A DNA stretch of 64,000 nucleotides from Tannerellaceae bacterium. GTDB lineage: Bacteria; Bacteroidota; Bacteroidia; Bacteroidales; Tannerellaceae. The notes beneath the pieces are model-generated. The model was not told the DNA's origin. It saw only the letters and a list, made by a program, of their open reading frames with translations, and did not search any database. The DNA lies in NCBI GenBank assembly GCA_031270665.1, contig JAISXD010000050.1, positions 16,320 through 80,319 on the forward strand, in the 5' to 3' direction. This document shows positions 15,063 through 23,967 of this stretch, piece after piece. Each line of letters opens with the position of its first letter. The stretch's first letter is position 1. Made by a program: the position numbers and the translations under genes.

Positions 15063-16339
15063 AAGTCTCCAAATATCCCGCCCGGCCGGAATGGGAACGT
15101 TTGATCCTGCGACCGGTATCAGACGTTTCCAATTTATTCGGCATAGTACAAACCGTACTGAATGAAATAAAGGAAAAGGGCGATAGAGCCGTAAAACGGT
15201 ATGCTGAGAAGTTTGATAAGGTATTGCTCTCATCCTTACAAGTTTCCGAAGAAGAGACAGAAGAAGCCTGCAACCTTGTCTCCACTGAATTGAAACAGGC
15301 CATTCTGACCGCTAAAAACAACATTGAGAAATTCCACGCTTCCCAGCGGTTTACCGGACAAAAGGTTGAAACGGCTCCCGGAGTGATTTGCTGGCAAAAG
15401 GCGGTTCCTATCGAAAAAGTCGGTCTGTACATACCCGGGGGTACGGCCCCGTTATTCTCTACGGTATTAATGCTGGCCATCCCTGCTAAGATAGCGGGTT
15501 GTGAAGAGATTATCCTGTGTACCCCGCCCAACAGGGAAGGCAAGGTGCATCCTGCCATCCTTTTCGCCGCTAAAACAGCAGGAGTAAGTAAAATATATAA
15601 AGCAGGCGGGATACAGGCAATCGGGGCTATGGCGTATGGTACGGAGTCTATCCCCAAGGTGTATAAGATATTCGGCCCCGGCAACCAATATGTTACAGTC
15701 GCCAAACAATTAGTCGCCCTGCAAGATGTGGCGATCGACATGCCGGCCGGCCCTTCCGAAGTAGAAGTGATTGCCGACGAAACAGCCAATCCGGTATTTA
15801 TTGCCACCGATTTCCTTTCGCAGGCAGAACATGGGGCAGACAGCCAATCGATATTAGTTACCACGGCCGAATCTATCGTGACAGATGTAATGCAAGCCAT
15901 CGATGAACAACTGGCCGAACTTCCGCGCCGGGAAATTACCGCCCAAGCGCTCGAAAACAGCCACATCATCGTGTTGAAAGACACTCGGGAAGCGATAGAC
16001 TTCACCAATTTGTACGCGCCCGAGCATCTGATTATCCAAACAAAGGATTATATGTGTATAAGCGAACAGATAAAAAACGCCGGAAGTGTGTTCCTGGGAG
16101 CTTATACGCCCGAAAGCGCCGGCGATTATGCTTCGGGCACGAATCATACATTACCCACAAACGGGTATGCCAAAGCGTATAGCGGCGTAAACCTGGATAG
16201 TTTTATCAAGAAAATAACATTTCAGGAGATTACGCCCGAAGGGATAAAACAATTGGGTGACACCATCCGCGTGATGGCCGGTAACGAAGCATTGGACGCT
16301 CACCGTAATGCAGTAACAGTCAGATTAGAAACCATATGA
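15059..16339 (+). CDS. hisD: Histidinol dehydrogenase
   Basis: The 426-residue enzyme oxidises histidinol to histidine in two NAD-dependent steps using a zinc ion. Recognisable segments are VGLYIPGGTAPLFSTVLMLAIPA, IFGPGNQYVTVAKQLV, DMPAGPSEVEVIADETANP, FLSQAEHGADSQSILVT (glutamine and histidine metal ligands) and YAPEHLIIQ. Length is normal. It overlaps both hisG and hisC through ATGA junctions, so all four his genes here are translationally coupled. Confidence 0.97.
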   Translation: MKVSKYPARPEWERLILRPVSDVSNLFGIVQTVLNEIKEKGDRAVKRYAEKFDKVLLSSLQVSEEETEEACNLVSTELKQAILTAKNNIEKFHASQRFTGQKVETAPGVICWQKAVPIEKVGLYIPGGTAPLFSTVLMLAIPAKIAGCEEIILCTPPNREGKVHPAILFAAKTAGVSKIYKAGGIQAIGAMAYGTESIPKVYKIFGPGNQYVTVAKQLVALQDVAIDMPAGPSEVEVIADETANPVFIATDFLSQAEHGADSQSILVTTAESIVTDVMQAIDEQLAELPRREITAQALENSHIIVLKDTREAIDFTNLYAPEHLIIQTKDYMCISEQIKNAGSVFLGAYTPESAGDYASGTNHTLPTNGYAKAYSGVNLDSFIKKITFQEITPEGIKQLGDTIRVMAGNEALDAHRNAVTVRLETI

Positions 16340-17373
16340 AAAATCTTAAAGAATTAGTTCGACCGAATATATGGAACCTGAAACCCTATTCGTCTGCCAG
16401 AAATGAATTTCAGGGAGAAGCATCTGTTTTTCTGGATGCCAATGAGAATCCTTACAACGAGCCATACAACCGGTATCCCGACCCTCTGCAGTGGAAGCTC
16501 AAAGACAAAATAGCGGCATTGAAAGGGATAGAGCGTACCTCCATTTTCTTAGGCAACGGCAGCGACGAGGCTATTGACCTGCCTATCCGCGCTTTTTGCG
16601 AACCGGCAGCAGACGCTATCTTGTCTATCGATCCCTCTTACGGGATGTATCAAGTGGCAGCGGATATTAATCATGTAACCTGCCGCAAAGTACGGTTGAA
16701 TAATGATTTCAGCCTCAATGCCGGCGCACTTTTACAGGCCGTTGAGGCCAATACAAAGATTATCTTTCTTTGTTCGCCCAATAATCCGACGGGGAATGCA
16801 CTCAATCGCGACGAACTGTATAAAGTGATTAACGGATTTGAAGGAATTGTAGTGATTGACGAGGCTTACATTGATTTTTCTGTCTCTCCCTCCTTTCTGA
16901 AGGAATTGAAAGACTTCCCTAACTTAATTGTACTGCAAACGCTTTCCAAAGCATGGGGAGGCGCAGGAATCCGTTTGGGAATGGCCTTTGCATCGCCTGA
17001 GATTATTGATATATTGAATAAAATCAAATATCCTTACAATATCAATCAACTAACGCAGGAACGGGCGCTTGAGCTATTGAACCGGCAAGAAGCGATGAAA
17101 GGAGAACTGTCCGAAATTCTGAACGAACGTACTCTGGTAGAAACAGCCCTGCTGGAATTACCTTTCGTGCAACGAATTTATCCTTCGGACACCAATTTTA
17201 TCTTGGTAAAGGTAGACGATCCGAATGTTACCTATGATTACCTGGTGAGGAAAGGAATCATTGTACGCAATCGGCACACTGTAACCTTATGCGAAGGTTG
17301 CCTGCGTATTACCATTGGTACGCCGGGGCAAAACAACTTATTATTAAAAGCGCTTCAAACAAGAAAATTATGA
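16336..17373 (+). CDS. hisC: Histidinol-phosphate aminotransferase
   Basis: The 345-residue PLP enzyme converts imidazole-acetol phosphate to histidinol phosphate with glutamate. It shows [19 protein letters not shown] at the N-terminus, [24 protein letters not shown] and the PLP lysine in [16 protein letters not shown], with the C-terminal arginine region [12 protein letters not shown]. The ATGA overlap with hisB fixes its end in the operon. Confidence 0.96.
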   Translation: MKNLKELVRPNIWNLKPYSSARNEFQGEASVFLDANENPYNEPYNRYPDPLQWKLKDKIAALKGIERTSIFLGNGSDEAIDLPIRAFCEPAADAILSIDPSYGMYQVAADINHVTCRKVRLNNDFSLNAGALLQAVEANTKIIFLCSPNNPTGNALNRDELYKVINGFEGIVVIDEAYIDFSVSPSFLKELKDFPNLIVLQTLSKAWGGAGIRLGMAFASPEIIDILNKIKYPYNINQLTQERALELLNRQEAMKGELSEILNERTLVETALLELPFVQRIYPSDTNFILVKVDDPNVTYDYLVRKGIIVRNRHTVTLCEGCLRITIGTPGQNNLLLKALQTRKL

Positions 17374-18491
17374 AACGGGCTCTTTTTATCGACCGCGACG
17401 GTACCTTGGTTGTAGAACCGCCGTTGGATTACCAGTTAGACAGCCTTGAAAAGCTGGAGTTCTACCCCAAAGTATTCCGCAACCTGTTTTTTATCAGAAA
17501 ACAGTTGGATTTTGAGTTTATCATGGCCACCAATCAAGATGGCTTGGGAACAGCTTCATTTCCCGAAGAAACATTCTGGCCGGCTCATACCAAAATGCTA
17601 AAGGCGTTGGAAGGCGAAGGCGTCACCTTCGACAATATCCTGATAGACCGCTCTTTCCCGGAAGATAATTCACCCGGCAGAAAACCCCGTACCGGTATGT
17701 TTACCCAATACATGAATGGCGATTACGACCTGGCAAACAGTTATGTAATAGGAGACCGGCTGACAGACATGGAACTGGCCGCTAATTTAGGATGTAAAGG
17801 CATCTGGCTACATAGTCTGGAAGGCGCCCGCGAAAAGCTATACGGTAAAGACCTGTCTCCTGCCCTGATTACCGGCGATTGGGATAAGATAACAGAATTT
17901 CTTTTTGCCGGCGAACGGCGTGCAACGATTCAGCGAACAACAAAAGAAACGGATATTTACGTAGAAATAAATCTCGATGGTAACGGACAAACAGCTATTT
18001 CGACAGGCTTGGGTTTCTTTGACCATATGCTCGACCAGATAGGAAAGCATTCCGGCATAAACGTAACGATCCGCGTTGCAGGCGATTTAAACGTAGATGA
18101 ACATCACACCATAGAAGATACCGGCATCGCTTTAGGAGAAGCCTTATTGAAAGCGTTGGGCGATAAAAGAGGAATCGAACGATATGGCTATACGCTGCCC
18201 ATGGATGATTGCCTGTGCAGTGTGGCCTTAGACTTTGGCGGCCGCCCCTGGCTTGTTTGGAATGCGGAATTCAAACGCGAAAAAGTAGGCGATATGCCAA
18301 CAGAAATGTTCTACCACTTTTTCAAAAGCCTCACCGACGCTGCCAGGATGAACCTCAACATCAAAGCCGAAGGCACTAATGAACACCACAAAATAGAAGG
18401 AATATTCAAAGCGTTGGCCCGCAGCATCAAAATGGCCATCCGCAGAGATATCTACAACTATGAATTACCCTCCACAAAAGGAGTTATTTGA
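17370..18491 (+). CDS. hisB: Bifunctional histidinol-phosphatase / imidazoleglycerol-phosphate dehydratase
   Basis: The 373-residue fusion carries two steps of the histidine pathway. Residues 1-165 form a HAD phosphatase ([13 protein letters not shown] with the two catalytic aspartates). From about residue 180 is the dehydratase domain ([56 protein letters not shown]), with histidine clusters for manganese. It is the last his gene in the cluster; hisH, hisA, hisF and hisI are not in this window. A GC hairpin at 18511-18526 follows but lacks a T tract. Confidence 0.96.
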   Translation: MKRALFIDRDGTLVVEPPLDYQLDSLEKLEFYPKVFRNLFFIRKQLDFEFIMATNQDGLGTASFPEETFWPAHTKMLKALEGEGVTFDNILIDRSFPEDNSPGRKPRTGMFTQYMNGDYDLANSYVIGDRLTDMELAANLGCKGIWLHSLEGAREKLYGKDLSPALITGDWDKITEFLFAGERRATIQRTTKETDIYVEINLDGNGQTAISTGLGFFDHMLDQIGKHSGINVTIRVAGDLNVDEHHTIEDTGIALGEALLKALGDKRGIERYGYTLPMDDCLCSVALDFGGRPWLVWNAEFKREKVGDMPTEMFYHFFKSLTDAARMNLNIKAEGTNEHHKIEGIFKALARSIKMAIRRDIYNYELPSTKGVI

Positions 18492-18586
18492 AAAAAGAGA
18501 ACCCATCTGAAACCCGCCTTCGGGTTCCTGAGAAAGTTTGTGGGAAGAAAAATACAGGCTCCTGTCGGAAATAAATTTATATCTCT

Positions 18587-18594
18587 TATCTTTG
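18587..18594 (+). promoter_or_regulatory. -7 element for glsA-glsB
   Basis: TATCTTTG, an exact TAnnTTTG match followed by CCCCG, lies 29 bases before the glsA start. It separates the lipid genes from the his operon as a distinct transcription unit. No good -33 element was seen. Confidence 0.55.
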
Positions 18595-18623
18595 CCCCGT
18601 GATAATTATATAAGTAATGTGGG

Positions 18624-19451
18624 ATGGCAAGGGATAAAATGACGCAATTCATTAACCTTCGGCAGGTACTTCGGGAGAAAAGTCCGTCTCTTGCGAAGAA
18701 GTTGCCGGGCTTTATCGTTAATTATTTGATTCGTATAGTGCATCAGGATGAGCTGAATTATATACTGAATCATTATCACGATAAGGAGGGTGTGGATTTC
18801 ATGGTTGACCTGCTTGATTACTTCGACCTTACATTGGAAACGGACGGTGTGGAAAATATTCCGGATACCGGGCGTTATGTGTTTGCTTCTAATCACCCCT
18901 TAGGCGGCTTGGATGGTATTTGCCTGTCGGCTTTTCTGGGACGGCGGTTTAACGGAAAGATCCGTTATCTGGTAAACGACCTCCTTTTATTTATTCCCAA
19001 TTTGCGTTCTATTTTTATTCCGGTCAATAAACATGGCAGGCAGGCGAAGCAAACGGCTGTTTTAACAGACGAAGCTTATGCTTCCGATAATCAAATTATT
19101 ACTTTTCCTGCCGGGCTGTGTTCGCGGAAAATAAAAGGGGAAATAACGGATTTGGAATGGAAAAAGTCATTTATCCGGAAAGCCGTAGCATACAAACGCG
19201 ACGTTATACCCGTCTATTTTGAGGGGAGAAATTCTGATTTCTTTTATCGTTTAGCCAATATTCGTACCGGGCTGGGCGTAAAGGCGAATATTGAAATGCT
19301 TTATTTATCTGATGAACTATTTAAGAGTAAGCGCTCTACTTATCATATATATTTTGGCAAACCGATTTCCTGGCAGACATTCGATGCGGGTAAAACGCTG
19401 TCTGAATGGGCCGGATGGGTTCGCGATATATCGTATGCACTTAGAAAATAA
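18624..19451 (+). CDS. glsA: Lysophospholipid-type O-acyltransferase, GlsA-like
   Basis: The 275-residue membrane-associated protein belongs to the PlsC-like acyltransferases. The catalytic histidine and aspartate lie in FASNHPLGGLDGICL (about residues 90-104), followed by FIPVNKHGRQ and ITFPAGLCSRK, the acceptor-binding blocks. Paired with the next gene, it matches the Bacteroides glycine-lipid system, in which GlsB N-acylates glycine and GlsA adds a second acyl chain to the hydroxyl of the first. The pairing is the main evidence for the specific name; a general lyso-lipid acyltransferase is the alternative. Confidence 0.75.
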   Translation: MARDKMTQFINLRQVLREKSPSLAKKLPGFIVNYLIRIVHQDELNYILNHYHDKEGVDFMVDLLDYFDLTLETDGVENIPDTGRYVFASNHPLGGLDGICLSAFLGRRFNGKIRYLVNDLLLFIPNLRSIFIPVNKHGRQAKQTAVLTDEAYASDNQIITFPAGLCSRKIKGEITDLEWKKSFIRKAVAYKRDVIPVYFEGRNSDFFYRLANIRTGLGVKANIEMLYLSDELFKSKRSTYHIYFGKPISWQTFDAGKTLSEWAGWVRDISYALRK

Positions 19452-19464
19452 AAGAAACACTTAT

Positions 19465-20436
19465 ATGCAAGAAGTAATTAAACCTATTAATCGCGCACTG
19501 CTTAAAGCAGAGTTAACCCCGGACAAACTTTTGCGAAGGACGAATAAATCCAATAACGAGATTTATATTACTACCGCACATGATTCGCCTAATATAATGC
19601 AGGAAATCGGCCGTTTGCGCGAGTTGGCTTTCCGTCATTACGGCGGAGGAACGGGAAATTCTGTTGATATTGACGAGTTTGATACCATGGAAGGCGCTTA
19701 CCGCCAATTGATTGTTTGGAGCCCGGAAGAAGAAATCATATTAGGCGGATACCGTTTTTTGTGTGGGGCGGATGTAAAGTTCGACGCCGCCGGCAAGCCT
19801 GTTTTAGCTACGGCTCACCTCTTTCATTTTTCCGGAACATTTATAAAGGATTATCTTCCTTATACGGTGGAGCTGGGCCGTTCTTTCGTAACCCTCGAAT
19901 TTCAGGCAACGCGCGAGAGTAACAGCAAAGGTATTTTTGTGCTTGATAATTTATGGGATGGATTGGGCGCTTTGTCTGTATTAGAGCCTACGCTTCAATA
20001 CTATTTTGGTAAAGTAACGATGTATAATACATACAACCCGCATGCCAGGGATATGATTTTGCATTTTCTTGCCGTTCATTTCCCCGACCCGGATAAGCTG
20101 ATTACGCCTATTTGCCCGTTGGAAACACATCCGGACTTAAATCAGATGGATATTTTGTTTAGTTCCGATAATTATAAAGAGAATTATAAGGCATTGAATA
20201 TGGAAGTGCGTAAACTGAAAATCAACGTTCCTCCTTTGGTAAGCGCCTATATGAGCCTTTCTCCTAAAATGCGGACTTTCGGAACAGCCGTCAATCACGA
20301 GTTCGGCGATGTGGAAGAAACAGGTATCTTGATTGCGATTGATGAAATCCTTGAAACCAAAAGAAAACGGCATATAGAAACCTATTTCAGGGAAGAATAT
20401 CCGTGCCAGCCCTTATTGAAAGGCTTAGGGAAATAA
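19465..20436 (+). CDS. glsB: GNAT-type N-acyltransferase (OlsB/GlsB-like)
   Basis: The 323-residue protein has the OlsB-like acyltransferase fold: RLRELAFRHYGGGTGNSVDIDEFD, QLIVWSPEEEIILGGYRFLCG and the acyl-donor region VELGRSFVTLEFQATRE, then a C-terminal helical half. In Bacteroides the related enzyme N-acylates glycine to start glycine-lipid synthesis at the inner membrane. The start at 19465 lies 13 bases after the glsA stop and gives the compact N-terminus MQEVIKPINRALLKAELTP; the frame is open further upstream inside glsA but without conserved sequence. Confidence 0.78.
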   Translation: MQEVIKPINRALLKAELTPDKLLRRTNKSNNEIYITTAHDSPNIMQEIGRLRELAFRHYGGGTGNSVDIDEFDTMEGAYRQLIVWSPEEEIILGGYRFLCGADVKFDAAGKPVLATAHLFHFSGTFIKDYLPYTVELGRSFVTLEFQATRESNSKGIFVLDNLWDGLGALSVLEPTLQYYFGKVTMYNTYNPHARDMILHFLAVHFPDPDKLITPICPLETHPDLNQMDILFSSDNYKENYKALNMEVRKLKINVPPLVSAYMSLSPKMRTFGTAVNHEFGDVEETGILIAIDEILETKRKRHIETYFREEYPCQPLLKGLGK

Positions 20437-20440
20437 AAAA

Positions 20441-21091
20441 TCATAATGGTTTCCCGTAAGGTTTTATATTCCACGCCGTACAGGCCCAGAAAGGTTCCTT
20501 ATCTTCTTTCTCAAAAATACACAGGCTTCCGGTTGCTACTTTCAGGTCGTGTTCCTGCGAGAATTGTTCAAGGTTTCCGGTTAAGCAGGGAGCAAACCGT
20601 ATGATGCCGTTTGAAGCAACTAATAAAGTCGTTTGGAGGAGGGGGACTTCTTTTTCGGCGAAATTCTCCCAGGTCTTAATGATTTGCTGAGGGTTTGCTT
20701 TCCAGCCATCGGGAACTACGACCTTTTTATTCCACTCATTAATAATGATCCTTCCTTTTTCGATGTTGCCGTTTCCTAATCGAAGCATGACTTCTTCTTC
20801 GGTTTTATTCTCGTCTACGCCATAATCTATTTCCGTGAAATGAGTTAATATCGTAAGATCCCTCTTGATATTCATTGCTTTTATCGCTAATCCGGCTGTT
20901 TCGAGGCATCTCTTCAATGGGGATGAATATATTTTATGAGGGATTAATCCGTGCTCTTTTAAATAAAGCCCGATACGTTTTCCCTTTTCTGCTTCTACTA
21001 ACGGCAGGTCTGTTCTGGCGCCTACCCTGGTAGGCGTTTCTCCCGGGCGGAAGGTGTTTCCGTGGCGGGCTATTATGATTTTAGTTCGCAT
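20441..21091 (-). CDS. Histidine phosphatase superfamily protein
   Basis: The 216-residue protein begins MRTKIIIARHGNTF; the RHG motif at residues 9-11 supplies the phospho-accepting histidine of the phosphoglycerate-mutase-like phosphatases. IYSSPLKRCLETAGLAI and the second catalytic region TTLLVASNGIIRFAP follow; in the latter the usual SHG is ASNG, so the second active-site histidine appears to be replaced by asparagine. It is 35 bases downstream of the KdsB-like gene and probably co-transcribed, hinting at a sugar-phosphate or nucleotide-sugar role. Substrate unknown. Confidence 0.78.
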   Translation of the reverse strand: MRTKIIIARHGNTFRPGETPTRVGARTDLPLVEAEKGKRIGLYLKEHGLIPHKIYSSPLKRCLETAGLAIKAMNIKRDLTILTHFTEIDYGVDENKTEEEVMLRLGNGNIEKGRIIINEWNKKVVVPDGWKANPQQIIKTWENFAEKEVPLLQTTLLVASNGIIRFAPCLTGNLEQFSQEHDLKVATGSLCIFEKEDKEPFWACTAWNIKPYGKPL

Positions 21092-21126
21092 GATTTGTTG
21101 CTGCTTCTGTGATATTGCATTATTAA

Positions 21127-21954
21127 TCAGATTAATTCGCCATATTGATTGATGATGGCTTCTACCCTCTGTATATCTTCCGGCGAATCTACGCCGTTTG
21201 TTGTTTCCCGCCCGCGATAATCAACGTCTACCATTTTGATTTTAAATCCGTTGTACAGGAACCTCATTTGCTCTAACCCTTCTATATACCCTTTTTCGTA
21301 GATGGATTCTTCCGAGGTAAAATACTTTTCCAAAGCTTCACAGGTATAAGCATACAGCCCGATATGACGGCGCACCGGGCTCTTTCCCGGATGGGCTTTC
21401 CTGGCTTCTTCCGGCTTTCTTATGGCTGGAAGAATGCTTTTTGAAAAAGCGAGGGCGTAATTTTTATTGTCGGTCAATACGGTTGTTCCGGAATAAGGCG
21501 TAGCTTTTTTATCCTCCGCCATTTTTTCGTAAGCAGCCCAGTCTAACAAAACACAAGGCGTATAAACGGCGGCTGACTTATCCCGCATCCATTCGTCAAT
21601 GATATTTTGCAAAATCCAGGGAGGGCAAAGCGGGTTATCCCCTTGCAGGTTAATAATCAATTGTGGTTTGCCATCCCGTTTGTTTGCCGCTTCCCAACAC
21701 CTTTCCGTACCATTCCGGCATGCTTCGGACGTCATTACCACCTTTATATGATGCCTCTCGCAGAAATCTTCAATAGCCGGATGGTCTGTTGCTACCACAT
21801 AGCTGCAGGCATCATTTTGTTTGCATACAAAGGCGGCTGTTTCAGCTACCCGTTGAATCATCGGTTTCCCCTTGATAAGTTGCAAAGGCTTTGCCGGAAG
21901 CCTTGTGCTGGCATATCTGGCCGGGATAACGATAAGTACTTTTGTCTCTTCCAT
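21127..21954 (-). CDS. kdsB: CMP-Kdo synthetase-like cytidylyltransferase
   Basis: The 275-residue protein carries the KdsB pattern: VIPARYASTRLPAKPLQLI at the N-terminus (nucleotide loop), VVATDHPAIEDFC, SEACRNGTERCWEA and LIINLQGDNPLCP. KdsB activates Kdo with CTP for lipopolysaccharide core synthesis in the cytoplasm. It is about 25 residues longer than usual, and the normally conserved QGDEP reads QGDNP, so a related sugar acid cannot be excluded. A TATATTTG promoter element lies about 45 bases upstream. Confidence 0.75.
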   Translation of the reverse strand: MEETKVLIVIPARYASTRLPAKPLQLIKGKPMIQRVAETAAFVCKQNDACSYVVATDHPAIEDFCERHHIKVVMTSEACRNGTERCWEAANKRDGKPQLIINLQGDNPLCPPWILQNIIDEWMRDKSAAVYTPCVLLDWAAYEKMAEDKKATPYSGTTVLTDNKNYALAFSKSILPAIRKPEEARKAHPGKSPVRRHIGLYAYTCEALEKYFTSEESIYEKGYIEGLEQMRFLYNGFKIKMVDVDYRGRETTNGVDSPEDIQRVEAIINQYGELI

Positions 21955-21998
21955 TGCTTTTTATATCGCCTGATTAGGCTCCCCCTGCGGAAGCCTTG

Positions 21999-22006
21999 CA
22001 AATATA
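21999..22006 (-). promoter_or_regulatory. -7 element for the KdsB-like gene
   Basis: The minus strand reads TATATTTG, an exact consensus, followed by CAAGGC. It lies 45 bases before the start codon. The rest of the 21955-22203 gap is T-rich and shows no other recognisable feature. Confidence 0.55.
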
Positions 22007-22203
22007 CGGTGATTTTTTTTATGTGCGTCTTTTTTTTAGATGACTATGGATGTGTCTTTAAAAAAACGGATGTAACGGATGCTGTTTTTTCCGTGATTTT
22101 TTTCATTTCGCCTGTAAAAATCTTCATTTCATCACATCTGTGTTTGTTTTCATTTATTATTAAACTTTTTTCTGTACGTTTGTTCTACAATTTAGTTGGA
22201 TAG

Positions 22204-23961
22204 ATGGTTGCTGATATCATGAAATACAGGATGGCTCTTTGGGGGGGGCTTTTGTTTCTTGCGCTGGCTTTGTTTTTACAAGGGACGAATGCGTATCATT
22301 TTCTTTTTATTGAGCAAAATCAGTTATTCTTGTTTTCCGGTTCCTATATGGGGGAGAGGGTTATGGTTCCGGGCGGGATGGCTTTGCTCGTGGGGGAATT
22401 TTTAGTGCAGTTTTTTATCGTACCTTATGCAGGCGCCGTTATAACGGCCTTGTTGCTTACCGGTGTGGGGGTACTGACGACTCTTGTTTGTAAACGGATT
22501 GCGCCGGCTTTTTCTTTGTGTCTGTTTTACTTCTTACCGGTTCTGTCTCTGTTGTTTATGCACTTTAATTTTAATTACCGGATACAGGGTACGGTGGCGT
22601 TTGTTTTTTTGCTTTTCTTTATTTATCTCTATCTTTCTGTTGCCGTTTTCAGGTATCGGTTGTTGATGGCGGTTGTTGTTGTACCGCTCCTTTTTTGGTG
22701 GGGAGGGCCTGTTGCATGCCTTTATGCTTTTTGCGTCTTTTTATGGGAGGTGTTGAACCGTGTCCGTGGCTGGTATTGGATGTTGCCGGTGGTATTGGAG
22801 GCCGTACTTATTGCCTGTGCCAATGTGCACGCTGCGATTGTGAGTGAATATAAATTTGCATTTCTCCCGGACATTTATTTTCATACAAGGTTAGCGGCTC
22901 CCTTCTGTATTTATTTTTCATGGATTTCGTTGCCCGTTATCTTGGCGGGCGTTTCTTTACTCCGGGGCAGGGGGCCGGAGAAAAAGAAAACGCAGATGAT
23001 GGTGGATGCGATGCAAGTATTGTTGATCATTGGCTTATCATGGCTTAGTATACCTGTCTATAATAATACGAAATCGGTCAAACTTAAGCAATTGGATTAT
23101 TATACCCGGACGCGGCAATGGGACAAAGTGATTGAAAATTGCGAAGGCCGCCTGAATAATTATCTTTACCTCTGTTACCTGAATATGGCTTTAGCCGAAA
23201 AAGGAATGTTGGCCGACAAAGCTTTTACTTTCGATCAACGAGACGTACAGGGATTGTTTATTCCCTGGAATAAGACGGCTTCGGCATCCACCTTATTGAG
23301 CGATGTGCATTTCACGGCAGGTACGGTTGCCATAGCACAGGAGAAAGCCTTTGAAAGTTATGTCAGTTCATTAGGATATGGAAATCCGCGCATGTTACAA
23401 CGTTTGGTACAAACGAATTTGATTTATGGCGAATATCCCGTTGCAGAGAAGTACCTGGATATATTGGATAAGACGTTCTTTTATTCGGATTGGGCGAAGG
23501 AGCATCGAAAATTCCTTTATAATGATGCGGAGGTAGAGAAAGATGCCGTGCTGGGGGAGAAACGCAAAGGATTACCGGAAGCAAATTATCTGTCGAACCC
23601 GGATCTGATAGAAAAAGATTTGCTGTCGGTAGCCGAACAATATCCGGCGAACCGTAATGCGATTGAATATGTTGGAGTGGGTTATTTGTTGATGAAGAAT
23701 TTAAGCGCATTTGAAAACCTGATGAACAACTATTATCATACGGATGTATTACCTTCTTTGCCTGTCTCTTTCCAGGAAGCTGTTATTATACTTTACGAAG
23801 CGAATCCTGCAATTTGGGCTCATTACAATGTTTCCGAATCGATTATCCGGCGATTTGCCGACTTTAAGGGGCTGATAAAAACAAACCGCGAAAATCCGCC
23901 TGTAGCCGAAGCGATCCGTCTGTTTGGAGATACCTATTGGTGTTATTTCATGTTTAAATAA
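22204..23961 (+). CDS. DUF6057-type polytopic membrane protein
   Basis: The 585-residue protein has about ten hydrophobic segments in its first half (for instance residues 10-28, 58-90, 98-125, 130-165, 190-205, 230-250, 270-285), then a soluble helical half (from about residue 295, LKQLDYYTRTRQWDKVIENCEGRLNNYLYLCYLNMALAEKG) that resembles TPR repeats. It matches the family commonly labelled DUF6057 in Bacteroidales. An alternative start at 22219 (MKYRMALWG) is plausible. It precedes the heme-motif propeller gene by six bases, suggesting a joint function in the envelope. No enzymatic motif is seen. Confidence 0.7.
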   Translation: MVADIMKYRMALWGGLLFLALALFLQGTNAYHFLFIEQNQLFLFSGSYMGERVMVPGGMALLVGEFLVQFFIVPYAGAVITALLLTGVGVLTTLVCKRIAPAFSLCLFYFLPVLSLLFMHFNFNYRIQGTVAFVFLLFFIYLYLSVAVFRYRLLMAVVVVPLLFWWGGPVACLYAFCVFLWEVLNRVRGWYWMLPVVLEAVLIACANVHAAIVSEYKFAFLPDIYFHTRLAAPFCIYFSWISLPVILAGVSLLRGRGPEKKKTQMMVDAMQVLLIIGLSWLSIPVYNNTKSVKLKQLDYYTRTRQWDKVIENCEGRLNNYLYLCYLNMALAEKGMLADKAFTFDQRDVQGLFIPWNKTASASTLLSDVHFTAGTVAIAQEKAFESYVSSLGYGNPRMLQRLVQTNLIYGEYPVAEKYLDILDKTFFYSDWAKEHRKFLYNDAEVEKDAVLGEKRKGLPEANYLSNPDLIEKDLLSVAEQYPANRNAIEYVGVGYLLMKNLSAFENLMNNYYHTDVLPSLPVSFQEAVIILYEANPAIWAHYNVSESIIRRFADFKGLIKTNRENPPVAEAIRLFGDTYWCYFMFK

Positions 23962-23967
23962 AAGTGT

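Noticed and set aside
18511..18526. Terminator after hisB
   Set aside because: The six-bp AACCCG/CGGGTT hairpin is followed by CCTGAG, not a T tract; termination here is unproven.
21607..22203. A 198-codon plus-strand open frame
   Set aside because: Most of it is antisense to the KdsB-like gene, and the remainder is low-complexity T-rich sequence.
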